A DNA stretch of 64,000 nt, taken from the NCBI GenBank assembly GCA_021397835.1, contig JAJFZO010000566.1, positions 4,898,001 to 4,962,000 on the forward strand, read 5' to 3'. Position numbers and translations under genes: made by a program. The notes beneath the pieces are model-generated. The model searched no databases. It was given only the letters and a program-made list of their open reading frames with translations, and had not been told where the DNA came from. Positions 11,210 through 23,870 of the stretch are shown one piece after another. Position 1 is the first letter of the stretch. Each line of letters opens with the position of its first letter. The DNA comes from Moringa oleifera (taxonomy: Eukaryota > Streptophyta > Magnoliopsida > Brassicales > Moringaceae).

Positions 11210-14026
11210 GATTTTGTCGGATTCCCTAGGCTGTGTTGAGGAGGTAACTAATGATTCAGTGTTTGACTGTTTCTTCCCATAAGCAGAATTGATGTATTCA
11301 AATTTCTGCTCTTTACAATGACATGCAATCAATCTATACTTGTATGTTTTCACTGGCATTGTATCCTAATAAGATTGAATACATTAGAATTTTTAAATTG
11401 GAAGATCATAAAGTTGACTATATGGCTTTGATGGTTGATTATTACCTGAACGTTCACATGAGAAACTGTGAATTAATCTTAAGATAGTTGTCAATTCTTT
11501 CTAATTCTTTTGCCATGATAACACCATTTAGCATTATCTGAACTGTATCTGACATCTTGTGCATAAATTTAAATGCTTTTCTGCTGTCCCAAGATTTCCA
11601 TTTAGCACTTTAACTCTCTCTTTAACCTGAATAATGTTTCATGAAAAATGAAGGCTTCAATGGTAGCAATCCGAAATTTCTTGAAATGTTTCTTTATTCT
11701 GTGTTTTTCTTCCGCTATCTCCCTTTTCTTCTTTTTTTCTTACGTGCAAGGATCGGCCTTATTATGGTAGTAGTCTGTTTTCTCATCTTTTAGATTGTGC
11801 ATCCCTCTCGAAGTTAAAAATCTGATACGAAATCTCTACCATGATGCAATGCAGGTCGACCTTGCTTGCCTTTTGTTTTTACTTTGCTTGTTTCTCATTT
11901 AAGGTTTAGTTCTGTGACACTGTACGCATAGAGGATCTTGAAATTTTTGTATGGAAGATGCTAGAAAGATCAACTAGAAAACTTGCATTGCCTGTAAATG
12001 TTTGGATTTCTGGAGGTAGAATAACAAAATCAACCTGCCTATGGGACATGTAACTTGAATTCTAGATCAATAATCTCAGAGAAGTTTGACACATGGATAT
12101 AAGCTGCTTGATAGTCCTATACCTTTTGCATTACTTTAACTTTCGTGTATTCTTGTCCAATGCCTCATATATATAGCACTGTGAGGGACAGGTGATGGTG
12201 GTCAATGTTTATTAAAATACAACTATTAATTTGCTTTTGTTTAAACATGGATAGTCCCGAATCCTTAGCTAGTGTATATTAAACTTGAGAAACAGTGTTC
12301 TAGTTGAGCAATCTATGGGTAGATTTATGTTTTGATGAAAGTTTATATTATGATGATTTTGATCAAACTAGAAAAATTAAATATTATGATCTTTGTTTTC
12401 TTTGTTGAGGTATCAAAAATTGATATCGTAAGTTCATTCCTCTTTCTTTAATTGTGCATAGCCTTGGATGAATTAGTTTGGCATAGTGTGGAGAGGTTTA
12501 AAATCTTGACTGTTGGTGATGTATTTTGTTTACGAAACCCACATCAATTCAGAAATTTGGAGAGATTGAGATGACTGGTGATGTGAAGATGATGCATTTG
12601 AAGGTATAACTTAATATCAAGAAGGAGAAGGTGAAGTTTTTTAAGATTGATGCAGGAACAAACTGCTTATAATTTGATTAAGCAAGTCTCGTTATACAAT
12701 TAGATCTCTCACTCTTGTTACGAGAAAATTTCTGTAAGAAAACAATATTATACCTAGTTACATTAACCTGTTTAAGTTCAAGTAGAAAACCACTTTTATC
12801 TTTTGTTTTGGGTACATTCTATTAATTTTGTTGATCAAGCATTACTTTGATCAATTAGTTACTGTTGATTAACGATTTCTTACAGGAGAAAGTAAACATA
12901 ATAAAAATAAGAGGAAATACGTATATGCTCTTTTAAACCTCAAGGAGGTTTACGTAAATTTTTCTAAACACTAGTAAACGTATTTGATCATAGTAGAACT
13001 TTGGATGTTTGTTCTTTTGTTCATCCCTCATGAATCAACAAAATAAAAAAAAAAGACAGATAGAAACCTTCTTTCATCCTATAACTCCCATTGTGTTGCA
13101 GCTGTACTGTTCAAGATTGATGCTTGAACTGTGAACTATCATCTTTACATTTGTGACTTAAGAGGCCAGACATTCTAACAAATCAATCTAGAAAGTGTCT
13201 TTGCAAGGTAAATCTTGCGAAGAAGTTTTCTTAAGATGGCTTTAATGGTTGTCTCTACCCTTTGCAAGTCAAATATCAAAAAGTGGGTACCATGGCATAG
13301 AAAGGAGGGCAGAGCTATACAACACTTTCTATTGTGCTGTTTTTTATCAATTGCCTTGACTTGGCTGCTTTTGCATACAGGCATACTGAGTTTTTCAGAG
13401 TTCTATGACTTGAAGAAATTTCCTATTCTGATCAGTTGAAGGTATTGTTCTCATTGAGTAGTTACAAGCAAACATTTTGGTATCTCATAGAGAATGGAGA
13501 TTGTAATATAATGTACTTCCTGCCATTTTAGAAGTAATGCACTGGAATATCTTCACAGGGAAGTTTCAGTGCCATGAGGCAAATTTACCAGAAACAAGAT
13601 TATGAGTTTTCAATTTTGAATGGTTAGGAGAAGGTATTCATAAAACAGAAAAAGACTGGGAACTGACATTTTCAGAAGTTAAAAGTTACTTTTTCGAATT
13701 TATCATGCAGAGTGAGTTCATATAAAAAAATAAAAATTAAAAAACTTTTGTCAATGTAAACGAAGTTGGCACCATGTACATGTTCTGAAGGATGTAATAC
13801 AAACACCTGTGAAATGATAGCATAAAGTACAATGAAAGACTTCTGTAAGATTGCAGTATAGGTAATTGATACTGAACTTGCAGTGTTAATTAAAAGCACT
13901 ACATTCTGTGCCTCCGAAGCATGCAGCTTTCATGTATATCAAAGGTCAAATGACTGAAACTCTTGTTGGTGAAAATGAGAACCCTGCTTGTTGGTGACCA
14001 AGAGCAAGTAAAGGAGGTCCCAAGAA
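11210..14026. other. Intergenic, no gene recognised
   Basis: These 2.8 kb lie between two convergent genes and include both 3' UTRs. Base composition is intermediate rather than extremely AT-rich. A 74-codon frame at 13215-13439 and an antisense one at 13672-13899 show no domain and no splice continuity, so I treat them as chance. I see no repeats or RNA genes here. Confidence 0.5.
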
Positions 14027-17000
14027 CTACACAGAACTGCCAAATCCTAGGAACTGGTCCACAATCTTTGCTACAGAGTTGGCCAGACTATCAGCTGCTT
14101 CTTGCGTGGAGGCCTCAGCATATACTCGTATGACATCCTCTGTACCAGATGGTCTGATAAATGATCGACCGTGGGGGTATTTTGCTACATCATTGTTAAT
14201 TAATTCAAATCAATCTTTAGTTATAAAAATCATGGAGTGAAGATAATGTCATCATTTCTTGGAATTGCAAATGGAATTATCTGCTTATTTAGTTATATCA
14301 TTTTTACTTTGTGTACTGCTTCATGTAATCGATCAAACTTATGTACTGCACAATTTTGAAAACTTGCACAAAGCGATAGGATGCCCTGGGAGAGTGCTGA
14401 GACATGCATTAAGTTATGCAGAAGGAAATATAGACAAACAATGTACTATATTTATGATATTAGGAATGAAAAAATGGCTTACCAGTTTCGGCATTGATTG
14501 CATCTTGAATGCCAGGGGGCTTAACAGCCGTAGTCTCTGCATTTGCTGTAACAACTGCTGTTCTGTCCACAACTTTAACCTGAATCAGAAGAAAGCAGTG
14601 GGAAGATTATGTTCTGAACTGGAATGGAGAAGATACATGTAAATTCAAGCCAAATAATACCCTGGTCTTTGGGAAAAGTTGAAACATAAATTCAAAGTGG
14701 AGGAGATGCCACAACGAATGACAGTGAGAAAAACTGAAATTATGAGCAGCAGCTTGCAAGAGCTTGTAAACAGTATCCCCTTAAAAGATCAAGTGAAAAA
14801 AGCATTCCAGGAACTCGGAAGCAAATTTCCATGAGCTACATTTACGTTGCTGTCGCATTAAAAGATATAAACAAGCTTTAAATGCTATGATTAAAATCCC
14901 ATCATAGAGCTTAAGATCTAGAATAATGCAGTAAAATTTAAATAAAACCACTTTGATCACTGGCAGGCCCAGAAACAGAATAGAATGAATTTCTGGTTAG
15001 GAGGAACCATAGTCCATTGAAAACCTCATTCGATAAAAGAGATCACGAAAATTGGATCGCAAAGCCATAGTAAAAGCCTTTCCTAACTTACTAATTACAA
15101 TATAGCTATGAAGAGCTCGTACGGTGCACAGAGAGCAATTATAGTAAAAGAATTCACCAAACTACCATCAAGAGCAGAAGAAAACATTCTTGCCCAAAAG
15201 AAATCAAAGTAATACCTTCAGCTGCCTACTAGGCAGGTCTTTATAAAGTTCACTCCATTTATGTATTGACCACCCCTTGCATTTTAAAATGGCTTCCACC
15301 AAAAGCAAATTGCTCAAAGCATCTCCAACAGCTTGGTTAACCAACTTAGTTACAGCCAATAGTCTCAGAGCTGCCTTATGCTGTTCTGAACCTGAAACAA
15401 GTGCCAAACTGTAAGCTTTGATAGTTTGGACTGTCACAATGCCACTACCAAAATAGAGCCTATATCACAAATAACCTTTAGATGTAGAAGCAAGCTCATT
15501 GTTTGTGGCCTCTAACCAAGATAAGAAACATTCTGAGAATAGGATGGTGCCATGGCCATTGGCCTCAAAATATATTCCAATATCATACTGAGCAGCTTTC
15601 TCATGTAAGAATTTCACCCCTGTCGGGGTAAAAACAACTTCCAGGCCCAACTGCTTGAGGTAATCTGTGGATGCTCCGTTAGCGTAAGCTGTCTGCACAA
15701 CACCAAGACAAACTTGATAGTTCTTATTTATTGTCTGATCTCCCTCTCTGTTGAGAATGCTTAACTGCTCCTTGATGAACACAGCAAACAAAGACAATAT
15801 TTTGTCCCCATCAACAAGTTCAATCTTGTTGCTAGAATCTGATGACACAGAAAAATATACAAGACGATCGGCATCCCCATCCAAACTTGCGCACCTGAAA
15901 AACTAAAACCAGCAAAGCAGTTATTTTCGCCCTCCACAAATAAAAATTACTATACGGAAGAGATGCCATATAGTCACGAGCAGTCAAGCTTGATACATCA
16001 CAAGTTTGACTTAGATTGATGGGGGCCAACAAAAGAAAAGGAAGAAATATTGATTCCAAAATCTAATGTTAATCATCCAAGGTGAAACAACATACTAGCT
16101 CTTTGTAAACAACACAATCAATAATGAACTTTCCAGTCAATAGTCACTGCTTTACAAGCAGTGCTCACCACTTCAGATGGTGCTACAACAAATATCAGTA
16201 ATATTTTCAGATACAACATATCCACTGTCACAAATGCTAATGGGAATAAATTTACTAAGCCAAACATTTCACCAAAACTTGTTTTGTATATCATGAATAC
16301 TTAAAGAATATTTTTTGTTCTACATTTAATGGTCAGAAGATTTAGTTGCAATAACTTTACCAATGAATAGTGAACCATGAGCGAATTGCATTGTAAAAAA
16401 TTGGAAGATTTTTATTGGCTGGTTGACAACCATGTGGCATTAGTACCCAAATAATGAAGAGATTGACCTTATTCCAAGGTCATCAGACCCAAATCCCTGG
16501 GGAGCGACCTTCTCTTTCTGCACATAATCAGCACCTACTCTTTCATTAAGTACGCCTCCATCTTTCCCAGAATTACGAACCTCAACAATTAAACCATTCA
16601 ACATCATCTTTAGAAGTTCAAGTTTCTCTCCACCCACACCATTAGCTCCATCAACAATCAACTTATCATCAACCTCACTGGCTGTGGTTCCATTTGGAAT
16701 CAAAGCCACCAGGCACCTAAACAATGGTATAGACACCTTAAGTGAAGGCCTTTGGTGACACCATAATGTCAAATAGATTTAACTATTAGATACACAACTA
16801 AAAATCAAACTAACCCAAACGAGCTCGAAAACTGCTCAAAGTAATCCTCTTCACTTGCTTTTAGGCCTTTATTTCTAGCACGGACCATCCAATGTAGTTG
16901 TGGGGTTGTTAAGATTCCCATGTCGAGAGCAACAGCTCCAACAATTGAGCTGATTCCCTTCAAACAGTAACAGATACAAATTACGCGGACACCAATTTAA

Positions 17001-18181
17001 GCAAAAAGAAGACCAGCAAAACTTCTAAAAATTTGTGGCTATTTGAGAAGATTTTTACTTTTTTTACAGCTTCAAGGAGAGATTCTCCACTGGGCCTTGT
17101 GTCTCTTCCCAACAGTATCTCTGCTGATTTCACTCCATCGAATGAAATGTTCTCTTCCATTACAAATTCGAGAATCAACTGTTTCAGACAAAACAATACA
17201 TAAGCTGACTAAAATACTTAAGGTCTCAAATGATCATTCTCCCTCTAGAAAAGAGAAGAACAAAGAAATTTTCCCTAACATAACCATGTTTCTAGGACCA
17301 TGCCTTGAGAGCAACCACTATTAATTGTATACCCATCAACAAGCAAGGATACCACATACATACCACAAAATACACCAATCAAAAGAACCCACATTTCCCC
17401 AGATCAAATACAAACTGTTAATGCACATCCAGAATAGCTGAACCCACTACCGGACAAGATAAAACACATCCAACCCCCATAGGCTGGCATATGGATGCGT
17501 GTACATGTGCAAAAAACAGATTCATAATTCTGATAATCAATCTCTACAAAACTCCAAAACTATGCTTTTCCATAATAGCTTACTGTCTTTGAAGCAACAA
17601 AAATCCTTTATGCATTGTCTCGTAAGATATACTTGTACACATTAAAAGTTGACAGAAAATGCACCTTCTCAAATACAAGTCCACTCAGTTACTGCGTGCA
17701 CTTTCTCTACAAAACCAAAAGTCCTCGAAATTGGGTATGTAAGGGCATACTTAGCAGGTAATACTAACCGAGACGAGATTCTCCGAGGTGGAGGCATTGG
17801 CAAGTTGATCAGCGAAGGGCTCCCAGTCCTGAGAAAGCATACCCCCATTTGGGTCAGCGATTTTGACTCCGTTATCGGTTACTTTGTTGTGTGATGCAGT
17901 GATCATCAAGCCGATCGCCGACTGGGTCTTGATGGATCGAAGGGCAGCCAGGATGCCCACTCTATATTCCGTCGATTCAAGCACCGAGGCATCTGCCCTG
18001 AATCCGGCCGTACCGTATGATAGCCTCACTCCTGCGACAAAATATAGTATAATTAATGAAGATCTTCAGTTTTGATGACTGGCGAATCGTGAAAGAGGAA
18101 TTGACGGAAATGGTGAATGCCTTGAGGAGGAGGGAAGAGAGCAGAGGATTTGAGGAGAAGAGACACTTGGGCTTCGTTCAT
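14027..18181 (-). CDS. DRT101: Phosphoacetylglucosamine mutase (DRT101/AGM type)
   Basis: The enzyme interconverts GlcNAc-6-phosphate and GlcNAc-1-phosphate on the cytosolic route to UDP-GlcNAc. Nine minus-strand exons join in phase: 18181-18121, 18031-17769, 17178-17059, 16957-16815, 16716-16468, 15894-15476, 15391-15216, 14579-14483 and 14184-14027. They give 561 residues, close to the roughly 556 of the Arabidopsis protein. Key sites are visible: catalytic phosphoserine loop TASHN with Ser67, magnesium loop DGDADR (284-289), sugar-binding EANGHG, and the phosphate-binding RPSGTEDVIRVYAEAS (520 onward). Exon 1 encodes MNEAQVSLLLKSSALFPPPQ and joins VRLSYGTAGFR only if intron 1 uses a GC donor (minus-strand AAG|GCATTC, donor bases 18120-18119). 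A GT donor a little downstream would add five residues. Its start codon is 371 bp from the divergent small gene. Confidence 0.95.
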
Positions 18182-18552
18182 GGTGCTCCAAAGGGTAGAA
18201 CAGAGACGAAAGACAAGAGAACAGACAGATTCTCCTCTCAGTTTCACCTACACTGTTTCACTTTCCTAACAGAAAGGACAATCGACCTCGCCGGGAAGAA
18301 ATAAAGCGCACCGTTTTAACGTAAGCTCCCCTCTGCTACAAGACCAAAATTACAGATTAATTTGCTTTTAAAATTTTGGCTTTTTTTTTTAAACCCAGGG
18401 AAGCCACAAGGATATTTATGTAAATTTATGGCACAAAAAAACAATCCAGCATCTTCTTCCCTTATCCACCTGATGATAAAACCCAGATTCTCTGCTCAAA
18501 AACCCTAAGCACTACTCTCGCCCAAAGTACTGTTCAGGAAGTACAGCCAATC
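18182..18552. promoter_or_regulatory. Bidirectional promoter, mutase / small protein, with telo-box
   Basis: This is a 371 bp gap between divergent start codons. It contains AAACCCTAA at 18500-18508, the plant telo-box, usually just downstream of transcription starts of housekeeping and translation genes. Its position about 50 bp before the plus-strand start codon fits that role. Shared regulation is inferred. Confidence 0.6.
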
Positions 18553-18843
18553 ATGGGTCTACTTTCTTGGTTTAGAGGCAGTCCGAAGCCATCTCAACCC
18601 GAATCGTCTAAACCCACTAAGCAAAAACCGCAGGCCGAAACGCCGGCCCTGGGCATGAACGGCGCCGTGGAGGTGCCGCGACCCGAGAGCGTCACGGTGT
18701 TCGAGTTCGGCTCGGTAGCGGCCACCGGTGACAAGGTGACTCTTGCTGGGTTCTGCCCTGTATCCGACGAGCTCGAGCCCTGCCGCTGGGAGATCCTGCC
18801 AGCAAGTGGTTCCGATGCGCCGCAGTTCCGGGTGGTGTTCTGA
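18553..18843 (+). CDS. Small conserved plant protein of unknown function
   Basis: This is a single-exon frame of 96 residues that is markedly more GC-rich than its surroundings. It opens MGLLSWFRGSPKPSQPES, has a Pro/Lys-rich unordered stretch to about residue 33, then a compact C-terminal part with VPRPESVTVFEFGSVAATGD, GFCPVSDELEPCRWEILPA and the ending APQFRVVF. I recall short plant proteins of about this size with the same ending but know no function or named domain. Gly2 after Met raises the possibility of N-myristoylation, although residue 6 is Trp rather than the preferred Ser. The telo-box promoter shared with the mutase gene suggests broad expression. Confidence 0.8.
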   Translation: MGLLSWFRGSPKPSQPESSKPTKQKPQAETPALGMNGAVEVPRPESVTVFEFGSVAATGDKVTLAGFCPVSDELEPCRWEILPASGSDAPQFRVVF

Positions 18844-21084
18844 GTAGTAAATTATTTGGAAACAAAAAAGAAAAGAAATATTTGTTGTGAGAATGTAGAA
18901 TTGAAATGGAAAGAAAATATTAGGTGACCTTCGCTGTCATTTGCCTTTATGTTGAATTTTAAGAGGCTATTGCTGTCAAATGAAGAAGGAATATATCCCT
19001 GTCTCGATTTTTCTTGGGTCTGGTGAAGTTTTCATCTCCATTGTATATGCTTTGGGAATTCAGCTACGACCTTTATTTGTTGGCTTGATTTGGTGTTCTT
19101 AATTTAGTTGGAGTGAGGTTTTATGCAATGTTTGGTGAATGAGAATTCCTTCCAGTTATTTGGGTTATAGTCGGTATTTAGTTAGGTTGCAGTTATTTGG
19201 AAGCATTCACTTTAAGAAAATCTCAATGCAATGGAAAACTCAATTCTCTGCTTTGAAAAAGCTGGAAACAGAAATGCATTGGAAATTGATAAGCAGCTGG
19301 CTTTGTTGGGTTTTCTTAAGGAAGAACTAAGTTTTCTTAATGTAAAACTCCAAGACTTTCACTTTATGTTATCTCTGAAAAGATTTTCACTGCTTTCAAT
19401 TATCTGTTCTCTTGATGGGTTCTTAGTTATGTGTTTTTGATCTCTTATTGACTCTTGATACTGGTTGCATAGTAGTTACCAAGCTTTTTGTAGTGAATTT
19501 GATTAGTGAATTAACTGCTAAGTTCGACAGAAGACAACTGCTCTTAATACTTTGCCAGTGAAGACTAGTTATCTGTTCTGTAATTGGGTTCTTAGCTAAG
19601 GGATAATCTTCTCACTTTGGACCCAAGATTGTTAAGTTATTCCAGTAGAAGTGTCTCAATGTTGAAACAAATGTAATTCTTCTATTGATTCAGCATCTGT
19701 CAGCACCACTTGCATATTACCATGCTCTAGCTTCTTAAGCTTTGTGATTTGCTAGGAAGCTTTGAGATACTTATCTAGGGCTATAAACTGGAAGGACAGC
19801 CTAGATGCCTCTGGGTTTATTCCAAGATCATGAATATGGATGATGTGAGGAGTAGAGTTAGCTGGTGAGGTTTTCTGTAAAAGAGTTCTAAAGTAGGATT
19901 ATGATTAGGTCATCAACATGATCTGGTTCTCCAGTCTTTGATGTTATCTCCAATTTGGATGAGGGAGATTTGGTAATTGCATGAGCAAATTGATACTGCT
20001 ATCTTCTTTGGAGATTAGCAATGGAAATCTAAGGTTAAGAAAGTGGCTCAACTCATGGAAACTACTTGGCCATATAGTGTAGTCTTTGTCTAGGCAGAGA
20101 ATATGTAGCCCAGTATGGAGTTAAATCTCTTTTGCCTTCCCTTTGCAATTTGAAAGATAGTAAATTGAATTCCCATGCATCTTCTTCCTTAGAAACATAA
20201 TCAGTATTAAATAATGAATGTACCAACAGCTATGATTTATTCTCTCTTCTGTTTGCCTTTGCTTTGCAATTTGAAAGATAGTAAATTGAATTCACATGCA
20301 TCTTCTTCCTTAAAAACATTACCAGTATTAAATAATGAATTTACCAACAGCTATGCTTTTATTCACTCGTCTGGGTTGTTCATGACACTACCATGTTGAG
20401 TAGATTATGAATCAAAGATGCCCCTTTTGAACAGTTTACATGAAAATTCTGCAAACTTCTATTGTAGCTGTCAAACATGGCTCCTCAAATTAATTCATTA
20501 ACAGGTATTACCCATCTTTCATTTGAATAAGAATCAAAATCTCATGTGAATCTGATTTTTAAATTCGATTTGAATAAAAATTAACATTCTCTGCTAATCT
20601 GATTCTTGAATAGAATCATGTGCATAGGATATACAATGTATGAAAGCACCAACATGATAATTCTGTCTCTTCAGATTTCATGGAAACAATTAGAAAAATG
20701 GAAGACTTGTCACTGCATTCAAAATCCTAAAGATCACAAAAATACAAAGTAATCCAAGCAAATAGATGCATTATATTCCAAAAGGAGAGTGGGATGAGTA
20801 CAATACATCTGACAATTTCAAATTTGGATGAAGAATCTCTTATCAATTACATATGACCTCTTTTTCTTCAAACCTGACATCAGAGTTTCTCTACAACAGG
20901 ATGTCTGAAAACATCATAAAATCACATGTACAAAGAATATCACTCAATCAGAGTTAAAATTCTCTCTAGAATACACACATCAAAAGTGAAGCTTACAGAA
21001 ACGAGAAAGAAAAAGCACCAAATAATGGAATCAACATTCACAATGCTTTAAATAAATCGAGTGACACCTCCAGTCTGCTGAATC
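18844..21084. other. Intergenic between convergent genes
   Basis: The region holds the 3' UTR of the small-protein gene (probably to about 19.1 kb) and that of VPS55 at the far end. No gene is recognised; short frames at 19139-19440 show no domain. The only structured item is the tandem duplication at 20131-20372. Confidence 0.5.
20131..20372. repeat. Two-copy tandem duplication, unit 121 bp
   Basis: The sequence CTTTGCAATTTGAAAGATAG at 20141 recurs at 20262, and the match continues through ATGCATCTTCTTCCTTA, the AGTATTAAATAATGAAT stretch and ACCAACAGCTATG. The two copies differ at only a few positions and are directly adjacent. It is noncoding and looks like a recent local duplication. Confidence 0.85.
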
Positions 21085-22498
21085 TCAGAGAACACTGTAG
21101 GAATCTTCATCTCCCATACCAATGTAACACATTATGGCTAGCACAAATACAAAGAAAGAAGATAACTCCAATGCTAGTGCTCCCCAGCCAATAACTCCAG
21201 CATGCTTTAAGATAGCTGGTATTGCAATGCTTCCAACAGCTGAAGCCCCAGTCAAGAACTTGGTAGCATTGACCCAGCTATTAATCATTCATTAGGAAGC
21301 CATAACAATAATTAGCTCAAACTTCAATGAGAAAAACATCAAATCTCATCGCCAATGGGTTATGAAGAAAAAGTTCTGACCTATTATCAGATTCAGCCAA
21401 AAGAGATGCACTATCAGACCCCGCAAAGAACAGCAACGGCATTGGAAGAAGCACGTACATTAATGCTGCAGGAGAACAACAAGACATTCATAACTTCAAG
21501 CATCTAATACTAACAGTTATTCATAGAGGTTCTCAATTGTTTTTATACTCAACTTGACTTAATTTACCAAAACAAATTAAATATGGTGAAAACAAACTTT
21601 CTCTCACAGACTTGTTATTATATACAAGTATAACACCAGTTGAAAATCATTAAGAATTAAATGAAAAGGGTCATGTAACTATCCAAGCTGTTTCACCAGA
21701 TTTAACAACTATGGCACCATTGGTTCAGCACACATATGGTTATTCATCTGTGCGCCCACACAAAAAAGTACAATATAAATCTGAGGTACAACAACATATT
21801 TCAAAAAAATTCAAGTGTGGACAAGTTAGTGCATCCATATTTATGTTGCAGAAAACTGGCAACTGAGTTAATAGTGTCAGTCTGACTTATTTACCAAATC
21901 ATTAAAGATGCAACAGCATAAGGTTTATCTATTATGTATGATGAAATTGAACCATATACATTTTCATTAAAACCTTTCACATAAACACAAATCAACTATG
22001 GCCAGGGAAGTCCCATTTTGCAATAAGAAGTTATGAACTAGAGTAGGTATCCAAAAATATTAGTAATATTGACAGGACATCTCATGAATTTCCCAAATCA
22101 ACAACAAATCAGTAATATGTACCACTGTTTAGCAGCCTCAGAACCCAAAAGAAAAAAGACTACTTTTCATTTAAAAATATAAAAGATAATAACATCTCTT
22201 GGCAGAAAAACCGATCGCAACATCTAAGATCAAAAGCTTCAGTCACCTACCAGAGAGCAGCGGCCACCAATTGTTGTACAGAGCACATGCCTGGCATATA
22301 ACACAAAATGAAGAAGAAAACAGTTGGATTAGCACAAGAAACTCATTACACTAGTACTCATGAAAAATCAGAGTGGCCATCAGGAAAGAGAGTAGGTACC
22401 AGAACTTGCAATACAATTCCTCCAGAGACCAAAATTGCCAACGAAGCAAGTTTTCCAGTATGCAAGCAGGTACGTAAATAACCAGGTAAGTCTGCCAT
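21085..22498 (-). CDS. VPS55: VPS55 homologue, endosomal sorting membrane protein
   Basis: Vps55 is a small four-span endosomal membrane protein needed for late endosome-to-vacuole traffic, related to the animal leptin-receptor-overlapping-transcript family (family knowledge). Four coding exons on the minus strand (22498-22400, 22290-22251, 21465-21381, 21277-21085) join in phase to 138 residues, against about 140 in Arabidopsis. The N-terminus MADLPGYLRTC, the ACALYNNWWPLL segment, the LLPMPLLFFAGSDS loop and the C-terminal NATKFLTGASAVGSIAIP and KHAGVIGWGALALELSS segments are all family hallmarks. Four hydrophobic spans are evident. A leader intron is likely upstream. Confidence 0.95.
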
Positions 22499-23390
22499 CC
22501 TCCAAGTTCCCTCAACTCATAGAGAAGAAGAGCTGAAAGGAGATAATGTCAAAAAAAAAAAAAGAAAGCAAAAAGCCGAACTTTCTGTTTTATTATAGGC
22601 ATAAAAGTAGAAATTGATTAGACTTGATAATCTCTAAGTTTCTTTTTTGAACTTGGATTGAATTCGTAACTAGCCTACAATTTCATTATTCAATTAGGAG
22701 TTTTATTTAAATTAGGATTGAATTTGTAACTACCCTATAATATGGCTAGGTTAGATTCGATATTTGATTAAGACTTTCCTACCATAGTTCCATTGTTTGA
22801 TAGGAATTAGCTACATTGGCGGCTAAATGAAGTAAAACCTCAGTATTTCTCCATCACTGGTTCATACTTACCAGAAGAAGTTCACGTGCAATCCTACCAC
22901 CAAAGTAAAACTCTGAGATTGAAAAAAAAGGGGTTTTACAAAATATGAGCACAATTTAAAAGAGGAAATCCAAAATTTTGATATTCTCAATGGAATTATG
23001 AACTCAAGATCCCGTATAAGTTATTAATAAGAGAAAATCCAACTCTGTTTCGCAAGCACCAATTTAACTTAATCTCGATCAATCACTAATTATCGCGTAA
23101 TTTCAGCTGCTTCCTCGCAATTCAAACTCTGCTGCCCCGATTTCGCAATGATTAAAAAAGATATCTCCGACCAAAGATCAACAGAATCTCAAATAATTGG
23201 AGATTGAATGGACATTTGAACACATACGTACCGGATAAAGCTCGATTTGAACCCAGAAATTATCTATAATTTAGAATGCTTCTTTCAATGGGCCGTATAT
23301 TGTACCCATGATATTCTACCAAGAGTTCTGCTTCTTCTTTGAATCTCTCGGGCTACAGCTAAAGTGGACAGAGAAGGATGAGACAAGACT
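22499..23390 (-). promoter_or_regulatory. VPS55 5' leader with probable leader intron
   Basis: On the minus strand a consensus donor CCG|GTACGTATG lies at 23232/23231 and an acceptor TTTCAG|CT at 22533/22532, predicting a 699 bp intron in the 5' UTR. The leader exon would cover about 23232-23380. This rests on splice-site shape and the absence of coding sequence between; transcript data would settle it. Confidence 0.55.
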
Positions 23391-23604
23391 GTCTACGCGC
23401 TAACCTCAATTGAGAAGCCAACTGAGAAGCTAAATGAAAAGAATAAATAAACAAATAAATAAAAGAGGAAGCCATTGAAATTTAATTATTTTTATTTTAT
23501 ATATATATTTTTTAAAAAGAACATTATTATTGTGATAGTTGCGTGGGGGAATGGGCATGTACTTGAGTAATAAAAAACACAAGGTAATGCTTTTCATGGT
23601 TTCT

Positions 23605-23870
23605 TGCAAAAATTGATATATTTTATATTAAATTATTATAAAAATTTCATGTAATTTTTTTATCTTTATGTTTTAATATTATTTTTGTATAATTTCTATA
23701 TAATTTTTATATATTAAAATTGATATAATTTGAAGTTAAATTTAACATATTTTGCGTTAAAATGACACATTTTATATGATATTTTTAATTTTTTATAATA
23801 TTTTTAAATAAAAATTACAAAAATTTTAATAATAATTTAATAAAAAATATATCAATTTTAATATAAAATT
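23605..23870. repeat. AT-rich fold-back element
   Basis: The left arm at about 23609-23663 (AAAATTGATATATTTTATAT, then AAATTATTATAAAAATTTC) is repeated as the reverse complement at about 23810-23870, with further TTGATATAATTT units in the middle. It looks like a small MITE, but low complexity makes the edges uncertain. Confidence 0.5.

Noticed and set aside
13215..13439. 74-codon frame with a hydrophobic stretch
   Set aside because: No family resemblance and no neighbouring exons; chance is likely.
18053..18247. Longer N-terminus for the mutase starting at an upstream Met (MKLRGESV)
   Set aside because: The family starts at MNEAQVSLL, which gives the expected protein length; the upstream part is leader sequence.
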